From Turbatrix aceti (lineage: Eukaryota > Nematoda > Chromadorea > Rhabditida > Panagrolaimidae), in NCBI GenBank assembly GCA_963969345.1, contig OZ017770.1:4349246-4413245 (forward strand): DNA of 64,000 nucleotides, in the 5' to 3' direction. The position numbers and the translations under genes were made by a program. Position 1 is the first letter of the stretch, and every line of letters begins with the position of its first letter. The notes beneath the pieces are model-generated. The model was given only the letters and a program-made list of their open reading frames with translations, made no database searches and had not been told where the DNA came from. Shown here piece by piece: positions 13,253 to 27,214 of this stretch.

Positions 13253-16200
13253 GACTGGAGGGGTAATGATGGTTAACGGCAGTCAGGAAGATCTGCTCAC
13301 GCAGTCGCCCAAAAGCGATTCCTTGGCAGTTTGAATTCGAAAATGAATTTTCGGCAAGTAAATGCTCTACAAAAGTGGGAAAAATAAAATCACGAAGTAG
13401 AGGATCGTTTTTTCACGGTAAATGCGCTTGTTCATGAGAGGAGTGACTTTCAAGCGCGATGAGTGATGTCAGCAGACTATTTACAATTCGCGCGGGTGGA
13501 TATCGTAGATTCTGAACTCTAACAGGAGGAGGGAGCAGACAAGCTAGTAGAAAGAACGAAGGAACGGGGATAAGCAAGCGCAAACGCATACCGGGTGAAA
13601 ACGTTGGTTCAGACGACAAAATGCGAAATACGCGGATTATTGACAGTGTACAACAAAAGCGCGCTGATGACCAAAATAGGCGCAAAAGTATCATTTAACT
13701 GTATAATGTCTCGACGGAAAGATCAATTTTCGCAAAACTACAAAATCCTTCATGTTCGTGATCGGAGCAACAACTCGTCCCTGGCGACAGTCTTTATTAC
13801 TATTATTACAGCGTATCGGGCGACGGCAGCATGACGCCGACACAAGGGAAACTCGGTTGGCGCGTTCCGAAAAACCCCCGTTAGCCTCCAAAATGCGTTC
13901 GGAGAGAGATATTGACCATGACTGCGGACAAAAAAAAAGTCACAATCAAGGTTTTCAGCAGGTGGTCGTTGCGCCGTTGACGAGCACGCTGGTGAAAAGC
14001 CTCAAAAGCCATCTCTGTCAATGAGCACATGAACACTCCATCGAATAACGAGAAAACGACGAGGGGTCAAACCTCTCGAATGCGACACGACACCCGTCAT
14101 GGAGAACAGAGAGTAAGCGGAGCAAAGCGAAGCGCAGTCCAATCGCGCAACAAACGTGCCAATGCCATCACAAAGGAAAGGAAAAAAACAAAAGCGGGGC
14201 GATGGTAACCGGAAAAAGCCAACAAACGAGTCGAATCTGTCACCCTGACAGGCGGGCAAACCAAATCGCGAAAGAGACGTAACAAAAAATCTACATGAAA
14301 GTCATCCACGACCCTCTCCGTTTCTTTTTTCAGCACACAAAATGACAAATATGATTCACATGCATTGCGCAAAGTCAAAAAATATTTGGCATTCACCAAG
14401 ACTCGTCTCTGAATCATTAAGCACGACAGCAAGAAGGACACGGTCAAAGCATTTTCGGGAAAGTGACGAAAATGAGGCCATCTCGTACAGGTGAGGTGAA
14501 TTTTAAAAATATAATGGAGCACATCAAAGAAATAAGTTGAAAGAGAAGCATTTCAAACTATTAAATTTATGCTTAAAAGCTGGTAGTTTAAAATGCCAGC
14601 GTGCGACATAGACACTTCCAAAAATTGTCCTCAACACACTATTTCCAAAAAAAAGGAGACTCCATTTAAGTACGCTATAAGACATCTTCAAACATAGGCG
14701 TAAGGCAACAGCATTTTTGGTAACGTGAATACAACTGCGAGCAAAGTAGCAAAAAAATGACCCGGAGGGCATGCGACCAGGCCACTCGTCTGCAGGCACA
14801 ACATCAGCATCGGTATAACAAAAAAAACAAGTCAAAGAATAAGCAAGCAAAGCATTTTTCTGAGTTTTTTAAAACCATGACAGCGCACATCGGTACAGCA
14901 CTTACGGGAACACTTTCAACATGTGCAGAACGGTTGGAACATAAAAAAAAGTAAATATTCGTCTGAATCATTTGAGCGAGAGTAAAGCAGACGCGACATA
15001 AAAAACGATGGTAAGAAAATAAGCTCAGTTTCGTGTACATTGGAATCAGAAGTTTTTTTTTTCGTTACACTTTTTTTGCTTGTGTATTTTTTACTGGGAC
15101 CGCCGGAAGAAATATATCAAAAAGAAAAACAGCTAATACAATGAAAGTTTTGGTCGTTGCTTCTGGCATTGTTTTTCGATATTGAAGGGCCATGACCGTT
15201 TGTAAGAACGATGAGTGGAAGGAGATAACGTCAACGGAAGTAAAACGCGTCACAAAAAACTATCAAAATCCCGCACACATGGATATATTACTCAGACAGG
15301 CATTCCCCAACGACCTAACCAAATTTCAGCATAAATCAACAAGTGACCCATAAAATTGGACAGAAAAAACATAATGACGAACCAATAAAAAAACAGAGGT
15401 ATGTACCATGACACCTCAATTCACGTAACATAATTGAAAAACAGGAATGAATAAAAAATCGGTGACTAACTGTAATTATAAAAATGTCAGTCAAAATTGT
15501 GGAAGGAAGGCGGGCGGAGTGGATGTGTGAAGGACCTTTAAAGTAACAAACGATGCCCCTGATAGCCAGTACAAATGTACTGAGTTTTGGGAAAGACAGA
15601 TGACAATATCCTCTGGCTGGAAGCGCGCACTTGCCAACGTTGGCAAAAGTGTTGTTTCTTGCGCTTGTCTCAATTTCGGCAATGCTAAATGCATGTGAAC
15701 GACGCTTCTTGATGTCCTGCGCAGACTGCTCGTCATTTTCGGTCTACAATTGCATTCAAAAACAAACACACCCCACCCTCGCTCTCATCCCAACCCAACC
15801 CAGGCACATCACATCCCAATGAAGCTCATACACAAATATTCAAGCTGAGAGAGATTCGGTAACGGTCACTCGGGAGGTCTCATCTTGCCCTCCCTCATTC
15901 AACCTATATAACTTTTTGCTTTTCTTGACATATTGTCCGTCTTCACTCTACGAGCCATCACTTGAAAATTAATTTACCACCCCAAAGTACCATTTTCAAC
16001 TGGTCCTCAGTGAATGAAATTTTAGAAGATGACACAAAAATGAATAAAATTTGACAAACAACTGCTTGATTTCCAAAAAAAAACTCCCTTATGCAGATAA
16101 AAAAGCTCATTTGCAAAATTTGACCTCGGAAGAGAGGATGGCGCACATTATCGCATTGGCTAAGGAAAATGGCGTTAAGGCAATGACAAATAGCTCTTCA

Positions 16201-19200
16201 ACAAAAGCCGCCAAGATCAGCATAAAAAAGAGGCCACTTAAAAAATGCCAGAGTGTTTCTGTGGCTTTTTGATGACCACGACGCAACGCCGCAATCAACG
16301 GCATCGGTTGTCTCCCCCTCTATTTGGCTCCTTCCGTCGCGGTTATGAGCTGACCAAGCACGCCTCTTTTTTTCATAAGCACAAAAAAAGGCACGCAGAA
16401 AAGACTTACTTAGTGCGATATCAATCATTACAAAAAAATAGGAGACCAACGAATAACACAACATTTGGGTAAAAAAAACCTCAGTCCCATAAAGAAACCG
16501 GGTGTACTCAATAAAAAACACTTCCATAAGTACCCTAGGGTTTTGCTAATAAAACAGAGGAGGAAAAAAAATCGGTATCGGCCCAGACCCGTTTCCTGGG
16601 GGCTCTTACCCCTGTTATTTTGCCCCGTACCATCCCGAAATCCTCCTCTTCCTAAATCTCCCGCATATGTGCTTTCTAACTACCGCCAATTGCGATACGG
16701 ACAGTTGGCCGGGAGGTTTTTTTGCCCTGCCGACTCACCACTCATTCCGTCTTATCCCAGCTCTCCAAACATCCCAACTACCAGCCGCAAAACTTGAAGA
16801 CAGATAACAAAAATGTTGTGACACGGGTCAGATGAGTAAGCTCTTTGAACAATTTGTTCTAAGGACAATTGCAACGTATCAAAATAACACAGTGTGGCAG
16901 GTAAAAGTAAGTGGACACCAGCATCGCCTTTTCCCTCAATCGCGGTGTTAAAAATGGTTACAAAGAACATACCGCCGTCAAAAACATCCAAACCCTTTCA
17001 AAAATAGAAGGTGTCGTAACCCATTCAAAGAAAAATTTGTCGTTATTTTAAAAAATGCATTCAACTGTCTTTTTGTCTCACCGTGCCCGCGGGATGCAAA
17101 GAATGGATGAAAAATATCTGTGCTATGAAATAGAGCATTCAAGGGTGTCAAACGGCAAAAAAGGTCCGACAAGACCCCCTACGGCCAGGACAGACAGCAT
17201 TGCCTTACGTAAATTTACTCCAGGCATAATTGTGCCGCACGTTAGCCCGAAGGAAAGCAAGTAAATAGCGGAGGTCTTTGAAAAGATCTGGTGGACCTTA
17301 CGGAAAATTGAGTACGGCCAAAAAATAAATTGAAAACATTTCAAAGAGTCTGGTCAATGGAAGAAGATGTGTGTTTTTGGCAAAGCCGACGAAATAACAG
17401 GGGATTTACTCAAGCATAGCAAACCTCTACCCAACTTGCCTTACTCGATAAGTCGCGCATCCGAGAGGAAAGCTTGTGAATAATGTGCATTCGTCAAATC
17501 GCGCGCGCAAGCATCTCTCGCCTGGCGGAGACTGTTGCCAGTTCATCTTGCTGAACAGCAGCTTCCGTCCCCCGAGTGTCCACATAGTTTGGGTTATCCT
17601 GTTTGGCCTCACAAAAATTATGACCCAACACATCGGCTGTCGGCCAAACAGTACGGGTGGTCGCATAAAACAATACACATTACTCGCATACTAATGACGC
17701 GCAACAACAGTACCCAAATCAGACAACATCCGCGGCTTCAAGCGGTCTGTTTTGCCGATTTGCATTTCAACCAACTTTGGTCCAAAATCCGCTGCGCGTG
17801 GCCCTAAGCTTGTCTCTTGTTGTCAGACGTCGTTGAACGGAGGAGTCGCGCTCGCACTATACGGCAAACCGCTTACTCCAATAAATCAAATACACTCAAA
17901 ACTGTACCCGAGTTAGGTCAAATATCTAAACATCTCTAGCTCGTGCAAAAGTGTTTCAACGCTTGTCGTACGAGATCGCGCACCATCAGAGCGGGCAAAC
18001 GATGACAACAATAATTTTCAAGTTGGCTCCAAACCTCGATCAAAACTCTTGGCCGCCCCCGTCGACAAGCACGTCGTCCCCACCTGCGACGGCGGCCTCA
18101 AAACACCGAATGTTGCGGGGAGGACGAGGAATAAGCAAACACATGAATCGACCTCAAACACCGCTAGTGACATCAAAGTGACAAAAATTGTTGGCTTTTC
18201 CATCAGAACGGACCACACAGAACCAAGCCTAGTTGTACGTAATTTGACGCAAACGGGCCGTTGTAAAACGCGGCCAGGGCATAGTCACAATACCCAGATC
18301 CATCCATATGGTTGTACTACACAGCTGTGAAGCGTTAAAAAAATGGCAGTCAATGTGCATGGGTCATTACAAAAATGAAACAGTTAACAACCGGAACAAT
18401 CGGTGCCTTTAAAAAAAAGAACAATTAAAACTGAGTAACGGCAAGAAAGACGGAGGAGGGTGTAACGAACCCGGATTGAAGTCGTTTTTGATATCTCTCT
18501 GTGGCAATAAAACACAATTTACTCGAATCCATTCTACCTACAAAAGCTGAGCTAAGAATTCATAGCACGCTGCATCTACAAAAAAATCAATCCAATCCTC
18601 ACAACTTATGAGTTTGACTTGAGTTAGCGCATACCCCACCTGCGAGACGTTTGCTTCACGCAGTTGCAGGGGTTAGGGACGTGCAAACAGTGCGCGGAAG
18701 CGGTCACTGCTTTCGTAAACTGCACGCGCCAGCTAAGCAACCCCATTCTTTGTATTTTTAAGTTGAAAAAAGTTGAAAAATTCTCATAAAAATCTCTTCA
18801 TTTCTCGTTAGTCAACACAGAGTTTTTAATAATGAGCACATGATGAACAAAAAAATATAGAAAGTACCATGACGAGAAGTTGTTTGAGAGGGTGAGGTTA
18901 TGAGAATTCGAAAAATTGGTCACTGGAGACCTTGCAAACGAAAGTTCGGCATCCAATAATCTTTAATGTCCTTTGTCATGGTGCTTTTTAAGTGACAAAC
19001 TTAATTGATTTATGCTGTTCGGCACAGCAGGCATTGTCTTTGCATTGCTTGAAAAAGTTGAACTGCGCGGGAGGAACACAAAGGGGGAAGGGGGACATCC
19101 TGCTTCCTCGTTGCATCTTCCCTGCTGGACAATTATACCCAGTGCATGAAAAATAAATTTTTGGAGCAACCTTTTTGTAGCCTGGTCATGTCATTTGGAT

Positions 19201-19787
19201 AATTTGTGAAGGAGTGCATCATCATACCCTAATAAGAACGAGTTCATTACGCATAACATGGATTCATCATGACTTCCTCTTCGTCGGTAGCGTCGTCTGT
19301 GGTCTTCCCGTTGGCTGGATTCGAGGGTACACAATTTATTCATTTCCTTGCCTTTTCCTTGGTCTATGAAAGAACACCCGGGTCAAAAAACGTATATAGA
19401 CAAGAGAAGTACGAATCACGCCATTTTATTCAAGCGCCTGTCGATGGGTTAATCAGTGGCAAGATGAAAATTTTTTTCTCCCTATAAGCGTCGTTGTACG
19501 TCGAGCTCAGTGTCTGGTGCGTCTGTCTATCACGTCTAGGGATAGTGGTTGAATGGGGTGTCGGACATCACCCGTGTTAACCCATCTACCCGCCTCATCT
19601 GATAAATGCACTGTCATCTGCTTCGAGGTACAATGAAAAACGTTCGTTGTTCTTTCCGTGATAAATGTAATAAATGCGTGCAACTTATGTATTTTTATTT
19701 TTTTGATCACTTTAAATACCCTGCGCGCAGCTCATATCCTTTATTTTAGGGTCCATACCAGCCGCAGTGACTGTGTAGCCCTCAATC
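13253..19787. other. 6.5-kb gene-free divergent interval
   Basis: It separates the start of the minus-strand L1CAM-type gene from the start of the plus-strand desaturase and so must contain both promoters. Open frames (longest about 141 codons) are unspliced and unlike any family I know. No tRNA, snRNA or spliced-leader gene was recognised by eye. A sequence CCCTCCAG lies 2 nt upstream of the L1CAM start codon on the minus strand and could serve as a trans-splice acceptor. Confidence 0.55.
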
Positions 19788-21422
19788 ATGAGTCTCCCAA
19801 CCATGCTTCCAGCTCCTGAGAGCTTGAGGATGAAGATAAATGGAAAATGGCTGTTGCTTGACAAGGAATTCATCACTAAGCATCCCGGCGGATCCGTGCT
19901 CTCACAATACCAGTAAGTTAACAAGTTAACCTTTTTTTACTTTACTTTTTGATCAATCGTTGTACTTCACGTAGGAAACGCATTAGAATACGCACACATT
20001 TTATCAGAAAGCTGTCACGGCTTTCCCTAAAATGCACGTGCATAAAACAATCTTTGACCGGTGTACAGTAGTTGACTTTATCTATTCATTTAGAGATGCG
20101 GATGCGACCCATATTTTCCACGCTTTTCACGAAGGCAGTGCATCCGCGTACAAGCAGCTTAAATTGCTCGAAAAGAAGGAAATTGAATACCCTGGCCAGG
20201 ATCCAACCCTGCTTTATACAGTTAACAATAAGCAGGTCAACGTGCACTCGTACAACATTAGCATTGAGCAGGTAACTGCAACTTGGTTTTGAAATGTATA
20301 ACAATTACCATATTTATTTCTTTAGGAAAAAAATATTGTACGTAACTTTGAAAAGCTTCGTCAACAAATCCACAATGAAGGCCTCATGGAGGCCAAGCCT
20401 CTGTATTATACCCGAAAGGTGATGGAAGTCTTCGGGTTCTTGCTTGCCGCTTTCTACCTGCAGTACAAAGGATACTACATTACTTCCTCTCTTTTCATGG
20501 CTGTCGCTTGGCAGCAGCTCGGTTGGATGACCCATGAGTTCTGCCACCATCAATCACACAAGAACCGCAAAGTGAATGATTGGTTCTCGCTACTTTTTGG
20601 TAATGTTCTGCAAGGCTTTTCTCGCGATTGGTGGAAAGACAAGCACAATACCCACCATGCCGCGACGAATGTCATCGATCAAGATGGAGACATTGATTTG
20701 GCACCTTTTATTGCTATGGTTCCGGATGACTTGATGAAGTACAGAGAACCAATTGAAAAACTCATTCTCAAGATTGTTCCCTACCAGCACCTGTATTACA
20801 CACTCATGCTCCCGTTGCTGCGCTTTTCTTGGTGCGCCCAGAGCGTTGTTCACGTCTTCACCGCCAAAGGCAGCGAGTACAAGAAAGATAGGGATCATGC
20901 ATTTTACGAGAAAACTGGCATTATCATTCACTGGACTTGGGTTATCCTGCAGCTTTACTTCCTCCCGAGCATGGGAGTTCGAATCGTATTCTTCATCATC
21001 TCGCAGATGGGAGCTGGCCTTCTCATTGCCCACGTTGTTACCTATAATCACAATTCAGTAGACAAATTTCCCGGTTCGTTTTGACTACGTCGAATCCCAG
21101 CTCATCTCATTAATCTTGTACTTTTTCAGAGAACTCTCGTGTCCTAAACAACTTTGCTGCTCTCCATATTATGACAACGCGCAACATGAACCCGGGACCG
21201 GTCATTGACTGGATTTGGGGTGGCTTGAATTACCAAATTGAACACCATCTGTTCCCTACCATGCCACGTCCTAACCTTACGCGTTGCAGCCAATTGGTTA
21301 AAAAATTCTGCAAGGAGAACAATCTTCCTTACTTGGTCGACGACTACTGGACGGGATACGAAGAAAACCTACGGCAGCTTGAAAACATAGCTAAATTAGT
21401 TGCAAACAAGCACAACGAATAA
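19788..21422 (+). CDS. fat-3: front-end fatty acid desaturase with fused cytochrome b5 domain
   Basis: Four exons (19788-19912, 20094-20271, 20326-21073, 21130-21422) encode 447 residues, close to nematode FAT-3/FAT-4. The N-terminal cytochrome b5 domain has the haem-binding HPGG at 32-35. Three histidine boxes for the di-iron centre follow: HEFCHH at 171-176, HNTHH at 208-212 and QIEHH at 386-390; the Gln in the third box marks front-end (delta-5/delta-6) enzymes. Segments such as NTHHAATNVID and VPYQHLY resemble FAT-3, while GLMEAKPLYYTRK is closer to FAT-4, so regiospecificity is not certain. The enzyme would act in the ER membrane in C20 PUFA synthesis. The start was chosen because it begins a complete b5 domain. 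An AATAAA lies 66 nt after the stop. Confidence 0.93.
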
Positions 21423-23013
21423 GTATTAATGTATTAAAAACAGTGTATTACGTTCAATTATTCAGTGAAATATGACGTTTTATAAAAAATAAATCTGATC
21501 AAAATCCTCTGCTTTCGAAAAACAGTAAAAGAGTGATAAATCACGTAAAACATGGAGTATGAAATTTCAGTGGTGCATGTACTTTAAAAATGACGTTTTT
21601 TTCATGTTTTCGAACTACAACGTATTTTGAAAAATGCTCTAACAGCTGTTATGATGAGGATCATAATTGTCAATCCGCAAGATAAGCATCAACAATTTTG
21701 TAGCCTTGGTAACACAACGTAATCAGGCAAATCCCCTTGAAACAAAATAGTACACGGAATAGTCGATCAACATGCCTTCCGATCGAATTCATCGAGGAAC
21801 TTTGGTTTCACTTTATCACACTGGATTAATGCTGATGCAGATCTCGCTACAAATAAATTTCCTCTTTTAAATAAAAAAAAACTCACCCCCACATAGCAAA
21901 ACAAAAACCAATAAGAGTACGTTGTTACAATGATCATAATAGTATAATCCGATAAATCTATAGTTTTTTTAGAATTCAGATTACTCGATCAAATCGAAAC
22001 ATTTGTGAGTACTTGATTATGGTTACAAATATGATGCAATCTTGGTTTTTAGGAACGTCTATTTCAACATATTCTTAACCTGGGGTTCGAAGTTGAGCTT
22101 TTTGCATGTTGCCAAATAAAAACTCCAAGAATGATTACGACAAAACCAATGCCATTTGTTGTGCATATTCTGATTGTGCTTTCCAGAAATGCATAGTCCT
22201 CAAGAAAACATTTCAACTACAGTGCCCGAGTTATATACACATCCGAAAAAAAACAGACAAGCCAAAAACAATGACAATCTGTCTTTTTGAGTATTCAAAA
22301 AATTTTGACGTCGCTTTCGCATGTTCAGTTGCCTTTGGAAACTTATTTATTCGTGTCGGCAGATAAAAGTTGTAAAAGTCTCGTACTACAAATTGGTTCC
22401 GGAAAATTACCCAACGTTTTTTAATGCCTTAAAAAAGCAAAAAAATGTACCTTAACATGTTTTAATAATATTCAAAACATGAATTCCATTTTGCATATAC
22501 ACATCTATCGTAAAACACTTTTGTTTCTGCGAAGACGTCAACTTGCCGCATGGTTAGTTGATATGAAATCTCAACGGACTCCAGTTTATTAAACTTATGG
22601 ATAGTTTTGAGCCCTATGAGTAAAGTAGACAAGTTGCTGCTGTCTGAAAAAAATATTTTTGTTCATTGCTAAAATAGATTCCAGAAAAGTCTGCTGCGTG
22701 TTGGATATTGTTTTGCAGCTCAATCACCACCAACACCTTCATCACAGTTCGCACGACCGACACCTTCTTTGCCTAATAAGATTCTGATAAAAGCTTTCGT
22801 TTTTTCAAGCAAATTTAAATATTTATATATTGCCTTATTTTGGTTGGAAAAGGTTGTCATATCGAATTGCAAATCAACCTAAACGGAGCGGCGCTAGTTG
22901 TTACGCCAATTTGCATGCTATTTTCGCACCTTAAGCCGCATTTCTAGTCAACAGCTTTCGTTTTTAATATTTGTCATCATCAAGGTTGTTGAGCAACGGT
23001 TGGTTATTGCACG
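21423..23013. other. 1.6-kb intergenic region
   Basis: It contains the desaturase 3' UTR and the presumed promoter of the zinc-finger gene. It is AT-rich. Short open frames show no family signature and no RNA gene was recognised. Confidence 0.6.
21488..21493 (+). terminator. polyadenylation signal AATAAA, desaturase gene
   Basis: A canonical hexamer 66 nt downstream of the desaturase stop codon. Confidence 0.6.
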
Positions 23014-23582
23014 ATGTCTACAGCTCGCATCACGAATCCCGCAATTGATGAAAATGATTTTGAAGTCGAAGAAAAGACTCTCGACTTGTCGACGACTAAA
23101 CCCGAACAAGTTACCTGTGATGTAAGGCTCAATTACCTTTCCTATGTTTTAAAATTCATTTTCAGAAACTACCCCCGGTGACAATGTTTGCGGGGTATCC
23201 ATCGCTGCTGTCTTACGGTAACTACATCGCCAGCATGCCACGCATGCAGCTTCCCTTCATGATGCCGCCCCTGAACCCTGCAATGCTTGCGCTCTACGCA
23301 AAGACCCTGCACGTTCCATCATTTCCGGTGTTACCTCACCTTGATGTCAACCCTCCTCCAAGGCCCCCTAAAGCGCCGTCAGCCAAGCAGAAGGCGCAGA
23401 ATCCGATTGTCAAAGCCATTCTCAACGACACCGCGCCAAGCAAGCAGCCTATCAATCATAACGCGTGCGCCGTCTGTGGAGAGACTTTTAGACGTACAGG
23501 AGATCTCGTTCATCACATGAGACGCGAAAGATGCAGGCTTTCTGCTAGCCAAGCTGATCCCCACAAAATGAGAAACAAATGA
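23014..23582 (+). CDS. small protein with one C2HC-type zinc finger
   Basis: Two exons (23014-23121 and 23166-23582) encode 174 residues. Residues 37-130 are Pro/Met-rich and low in charge, with a basic/proline linker (PPPRPPKAPSAKQK). Near the C-terminus is one finger, CAVCGETFRRTGDLVHHMRR followed by ERC: Cys137, Cys140, His153 and Cys159. The F-R-x-T-x-[DE]-L-V-x-H-M-R core resembles the finger found in PRDM8/ZNF488-type proteins, which suggests a nuclear, DNA- or protein-binding role, but the family assignment is inference. The fourth ligand is Cys rather than His. The start was chosen as the ATG whose frame splices in phase 0 into the finger exon; codon choice in exon 2 is clearly coding. 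A double AATAAA lies about 110 nt past the stop. Confidence 0.75.
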
Positions 23583-26500
23583 TCACAACTTTTTTCGTGG
23601 CGATTTGCCAGTTTAGTGTCTAATGATTCATACGTTCTACCTGATAAATCTTGCTTTTGTGTGACTCAGGTTGCAGTTTTTGCAAAAAAAAATAAATAAA
23701 AATCTCCAAGTTTTTGAAAAACGAATTCCAGATTCATTCTTCCGAGTTGTGCACCCCGAAAAACAGCTAGAGAAAAACATTTTCGACAAAGAAAAAAAAA
23801 TTGCATAAACAATGAAGAATCTATCTAGCAGACCGTCGATCGTAAAAAAAATAAACAATAGAGCGAAACACCTTCAAGTTTACCAGGAAGAAGACTGACT
23901 ATTCAACTCCCCGGTGATACCACATTCGACAGTCGTAAAAATATTGCCTTCTCTGGCGGAGTCATTGTCAGTAGAGCAATGCCACAATGACCATTTTCCC
24001 GTTTTTTTTGAAAGCGAGAGATCGAACAAAGATTCGAAATACCGCGCTTTTGCAAATATGAGCAATAGCGATAGGCAAAAAAACAGTACGAGGCATTCTC
24101 CTCCGCAGTGCGCGCTCACCAAAACAGTAGTCTGTCTGTTTGGCCAACCTTTCTGAACTTATTGTTTTTCTCTTAGCACGCAGTGATTTTTGACTGCCAC
24201 CCGCACTCGTTGTAGACCATGCCGGCGATCGTTCTGTTTAGAATTGAGAAATATTTGCTTTCTCCGGTGCTCGCTTTTCGTTTTGCTCCGTCTTGTTGCC
24301 AAATTATAGCCTAAATGAGGGAAATTAAACGCTTCCTATATCTTGCAGATGTTTTGGTTTAGACTGGAACAAAGCCTTCCGATTTTTAGCTTGCGCAATC
24401 GAGTTTCCTTCTAATACCGATTTTTTGTCTTTGAACAGTTGCAAATACAAACGCACTTCTAAAAATGGATTGTGTAGCGCGACTTGACTCAATTCATGAG
24501 TAGTGTGACTTCGACTCCGGAGTCATACTCCGATCATGCCACAAATTGCTCTCACTGATGTTTGATTGTTCTGCTTTGCTCAGATGTTTTTTCCCTGTCG
24601 AGTTAGTTTATCTGATGTCATGATGTTTTGTATTTTTGAAAGATTTCCGGGAGCATAGCGAAAGAAGTATGTTTTGATTTTGATATTTCCGCATCATGCT
24701 GCACAAACAACGTTCGCGTTCGTTCGCAGTTCATTCTCTGCAGGGTCGCCCGCCGGACCCGGACCATATTGTGCGGCTCAGCGGGTCAGCAGAGTGTCCA
24801 AATGCCGACAGACGACACGCGATTGCGGCAAGTCATCATTTCTCTCTCATTTTCGTATCGGCCATTGTGTCACGGAAAGGCGTCTCATTATATTTTGTTC
24901 TTGTTTCTGACAATTTGATCCCACCTGTGCGTGTCATTGTCCATTGCCAATCAGAGTCTCCTGGTTTTTTCCTACCTTCAGATCATGCAAATCCACACCG
25001 GGAGGCTATGGTGAAATATCGTACCCTCATTTTATGGTGAAACACCTCATAAATCAGTCTGATTTCTGCTATAACTCACATTTGTCGCTTTTTGTGAGGG
25101 TGCGGACACGATGAGACCACCCTACCGGAATTGGACTCCATGCTTGTCACGTCTTTCATCGTTGGCCCTTATTTATGGCTCTTTAAAGTGCTTTTTTTGG
25201 TTGAAAAGCGTTCAAAACAAAACTTTCTTTTTTTGCTTCGTTTGGGGTTGCCCTTAGATATTCCAACGACTCTTGAGCATTGGTTCCTTCATTTGCCCTT
25301 CGGGTCCTCCTTGTAGCGGAATTAGGAATAGGCAGGCGTTGGCTTCCTTTCGTCCGGGACAATGCGCATCACTACTCTCGGACTCATCCTCATGCTTCTA
25401 ATTTTTTGCCTCGTACTTTTACCCTTCTCAGCTTTCCACCAGCGACAAGTAACTATCTTTTTCACTTTTTTCTTGTTCTTCGAATCACAAGTGACTATCA
25501 CAGCGTACTTTTTTATTTACCGACTCCAGTGTTTATTTTGGACTGAAAGTGCCGGTCCTGAATGGCTTTTTTGAAATCTTCTTGCTTTTTGTGATCTTGC
25601 TAGCAGCTCTGGAATTTCTTTAGCCCTGAAGTGTGTTGCTCTTCCTCTCATCATGCTTTTTAGAATATCGCCACAACATTGATGGTGACTAACGAAAACC
25701 ATAACGAACGCCGCTCATGTGAGCTGTAAAATCTTGAAGATTGCCTATGTTTTGTGAATCGATGATTCATTTATAGCCAGCTTTTTGCTACAACATCTCT
25801 GTGCTCTGATTTGGAAAGATCCTTGACTTGACGGGAATGCAGGAACGAGCTGCAGTCGATGGTCTCGTCCCCAATCGCGCGTGGCGACTTCACGGGTTCA
25901 AGTTGACGGATGACATCGGTGGGTTGACGAACAACCTCTCCTCGTTTCTGTTTTGTAAGGGCGGAGAAACGCTAGCACTCGGACAAGCGGAGTGCATTGA
26001 GAGGAAGGCAGCCGACGACAACAAGCATAAGAGAGCGCTAGCCCCCCTCCTTCCTGTCGACGGTGTTGCTTGTTTTTCGGCGGTGCGCAAGCTGAATATG
26101 TTTTAAAAAAGTGAGTATTATCGCTGCAATTGAGTTTTCGCGTAAGCCCATTTTCTTGAGGTGTAAGCAATACCCTGGACAACCTGAGCATTGACAAGCT
26201 TTGCTCAAGCCTTCTTGTCTTGTCGGTTCTTTTTTTTTATAGCACCCCGTGGACCGAGGCACGCTTTTGATTTCGGTATTCGTATTCTGCCTTTATGCGA
26301 CGAGAAATAAAGCATTAAAGGGCTTCAGCATGATTGTTTTTTGCCGCTGTCTCTTTTGCGATGACCCAGCTTTTGCTCCGTGACGGTGTTGTGCCAATCG
26401 AAGGCGGGGCGGCGTATGGTTGAGCCGAAGCACCATTGCATGACCCGACCGACCCTTTGCCGGCCTACGATGTCAGCTAGGCGTTTTTTCTTTTGCATCA

Positions 26501-27214
26501 TGGAATCAGTCTTGATGGATGCTGGTCTGGTCAAGTTTATAGTCTCGCTCACAGCTTCCTCCCCTGTGTGCGTATGAGCCATTGACTCTCGTGACTAATG
26601 GCCTGACCATGGCTCGGATGACCCTCTTCTCTCTCCCGGCTTACAATGGCTTTGTCAACCGGAAAAAAATTTATTGTGCCCACCTGTGGATCTCAAAAGG
26701 TTAGTACAGGCGAAGCATCGCCCTGTCTATCGGGAATGATTCACTTTTTGAATAGTAGGATGAAGAACAAAAAGGATTGTACACTTCAGTACCCCCCGCC
26801 TGCTTTATTTTTTTTTATAAATAATCCTTACAGTCAATCAACACGCTTTTAAACTTCAGTTTTTCCGCCAACAACCTAAGAATTATCGAGGTTGTCTTGC
26901 GTAGTCGATTTTTTTTGCTTCATATTTGCATTTCATTTATCCGATACGCTGGGTCTTCAATTTCAAGTGCTACATGGTTAATATTTTATATTATCTCGTT
27001 AAAACATTTTTGCGTGGAATTATGCACTGTTTCTTGTTTGTGTATAAATATGACACTTAAGCCGTTGTTGCATTTCTTAAGGTTGCCGTGTAACGAAGAT
27101 TTTGACAAGTGCTCCCACGTTCACTGCCTTTGTCCTACCTGCTGGTTACTTCAGTTATTCTGCCATCTATCCGGACGACTCTACACGTATCTTCACCGTC
27201 CAACGGGTCCAATC
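23583..27214. other. 3.6-kb intergenic region upstream of the NCAM homologue
   Basis: Overlapping AATAAA signals at 23691-23700 probably end the zinc-finger transcript. The rest is T-rich promoter-side sequence. Open frames near 24.7-25.5 kb overlap one another in different frames without splice sites or homology, so I do not call them genes. Confidence 0.55.

Noticed and set aside
16387..16397. AAGGCACGC resembling the start of miR-124
   Set aside because: The first base differs and no upstream arm complementary to it is present.
16465..16797. 110-codon basic open frame
   Set aside because: Low-complexity Lys/Pro composition in the middle of a gene-free interval, no splice sites or family signature.
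20590..21051. 153-codon open frame on the minus strand
   Set aside because: Mirror of the desaturase histidine-box exon.
24674..25574. Cluster of overlapping open frames of 70-114 codons
   Set aside because: They lie in different frames of the same sequence, none has homology and none is joined by splice sites.
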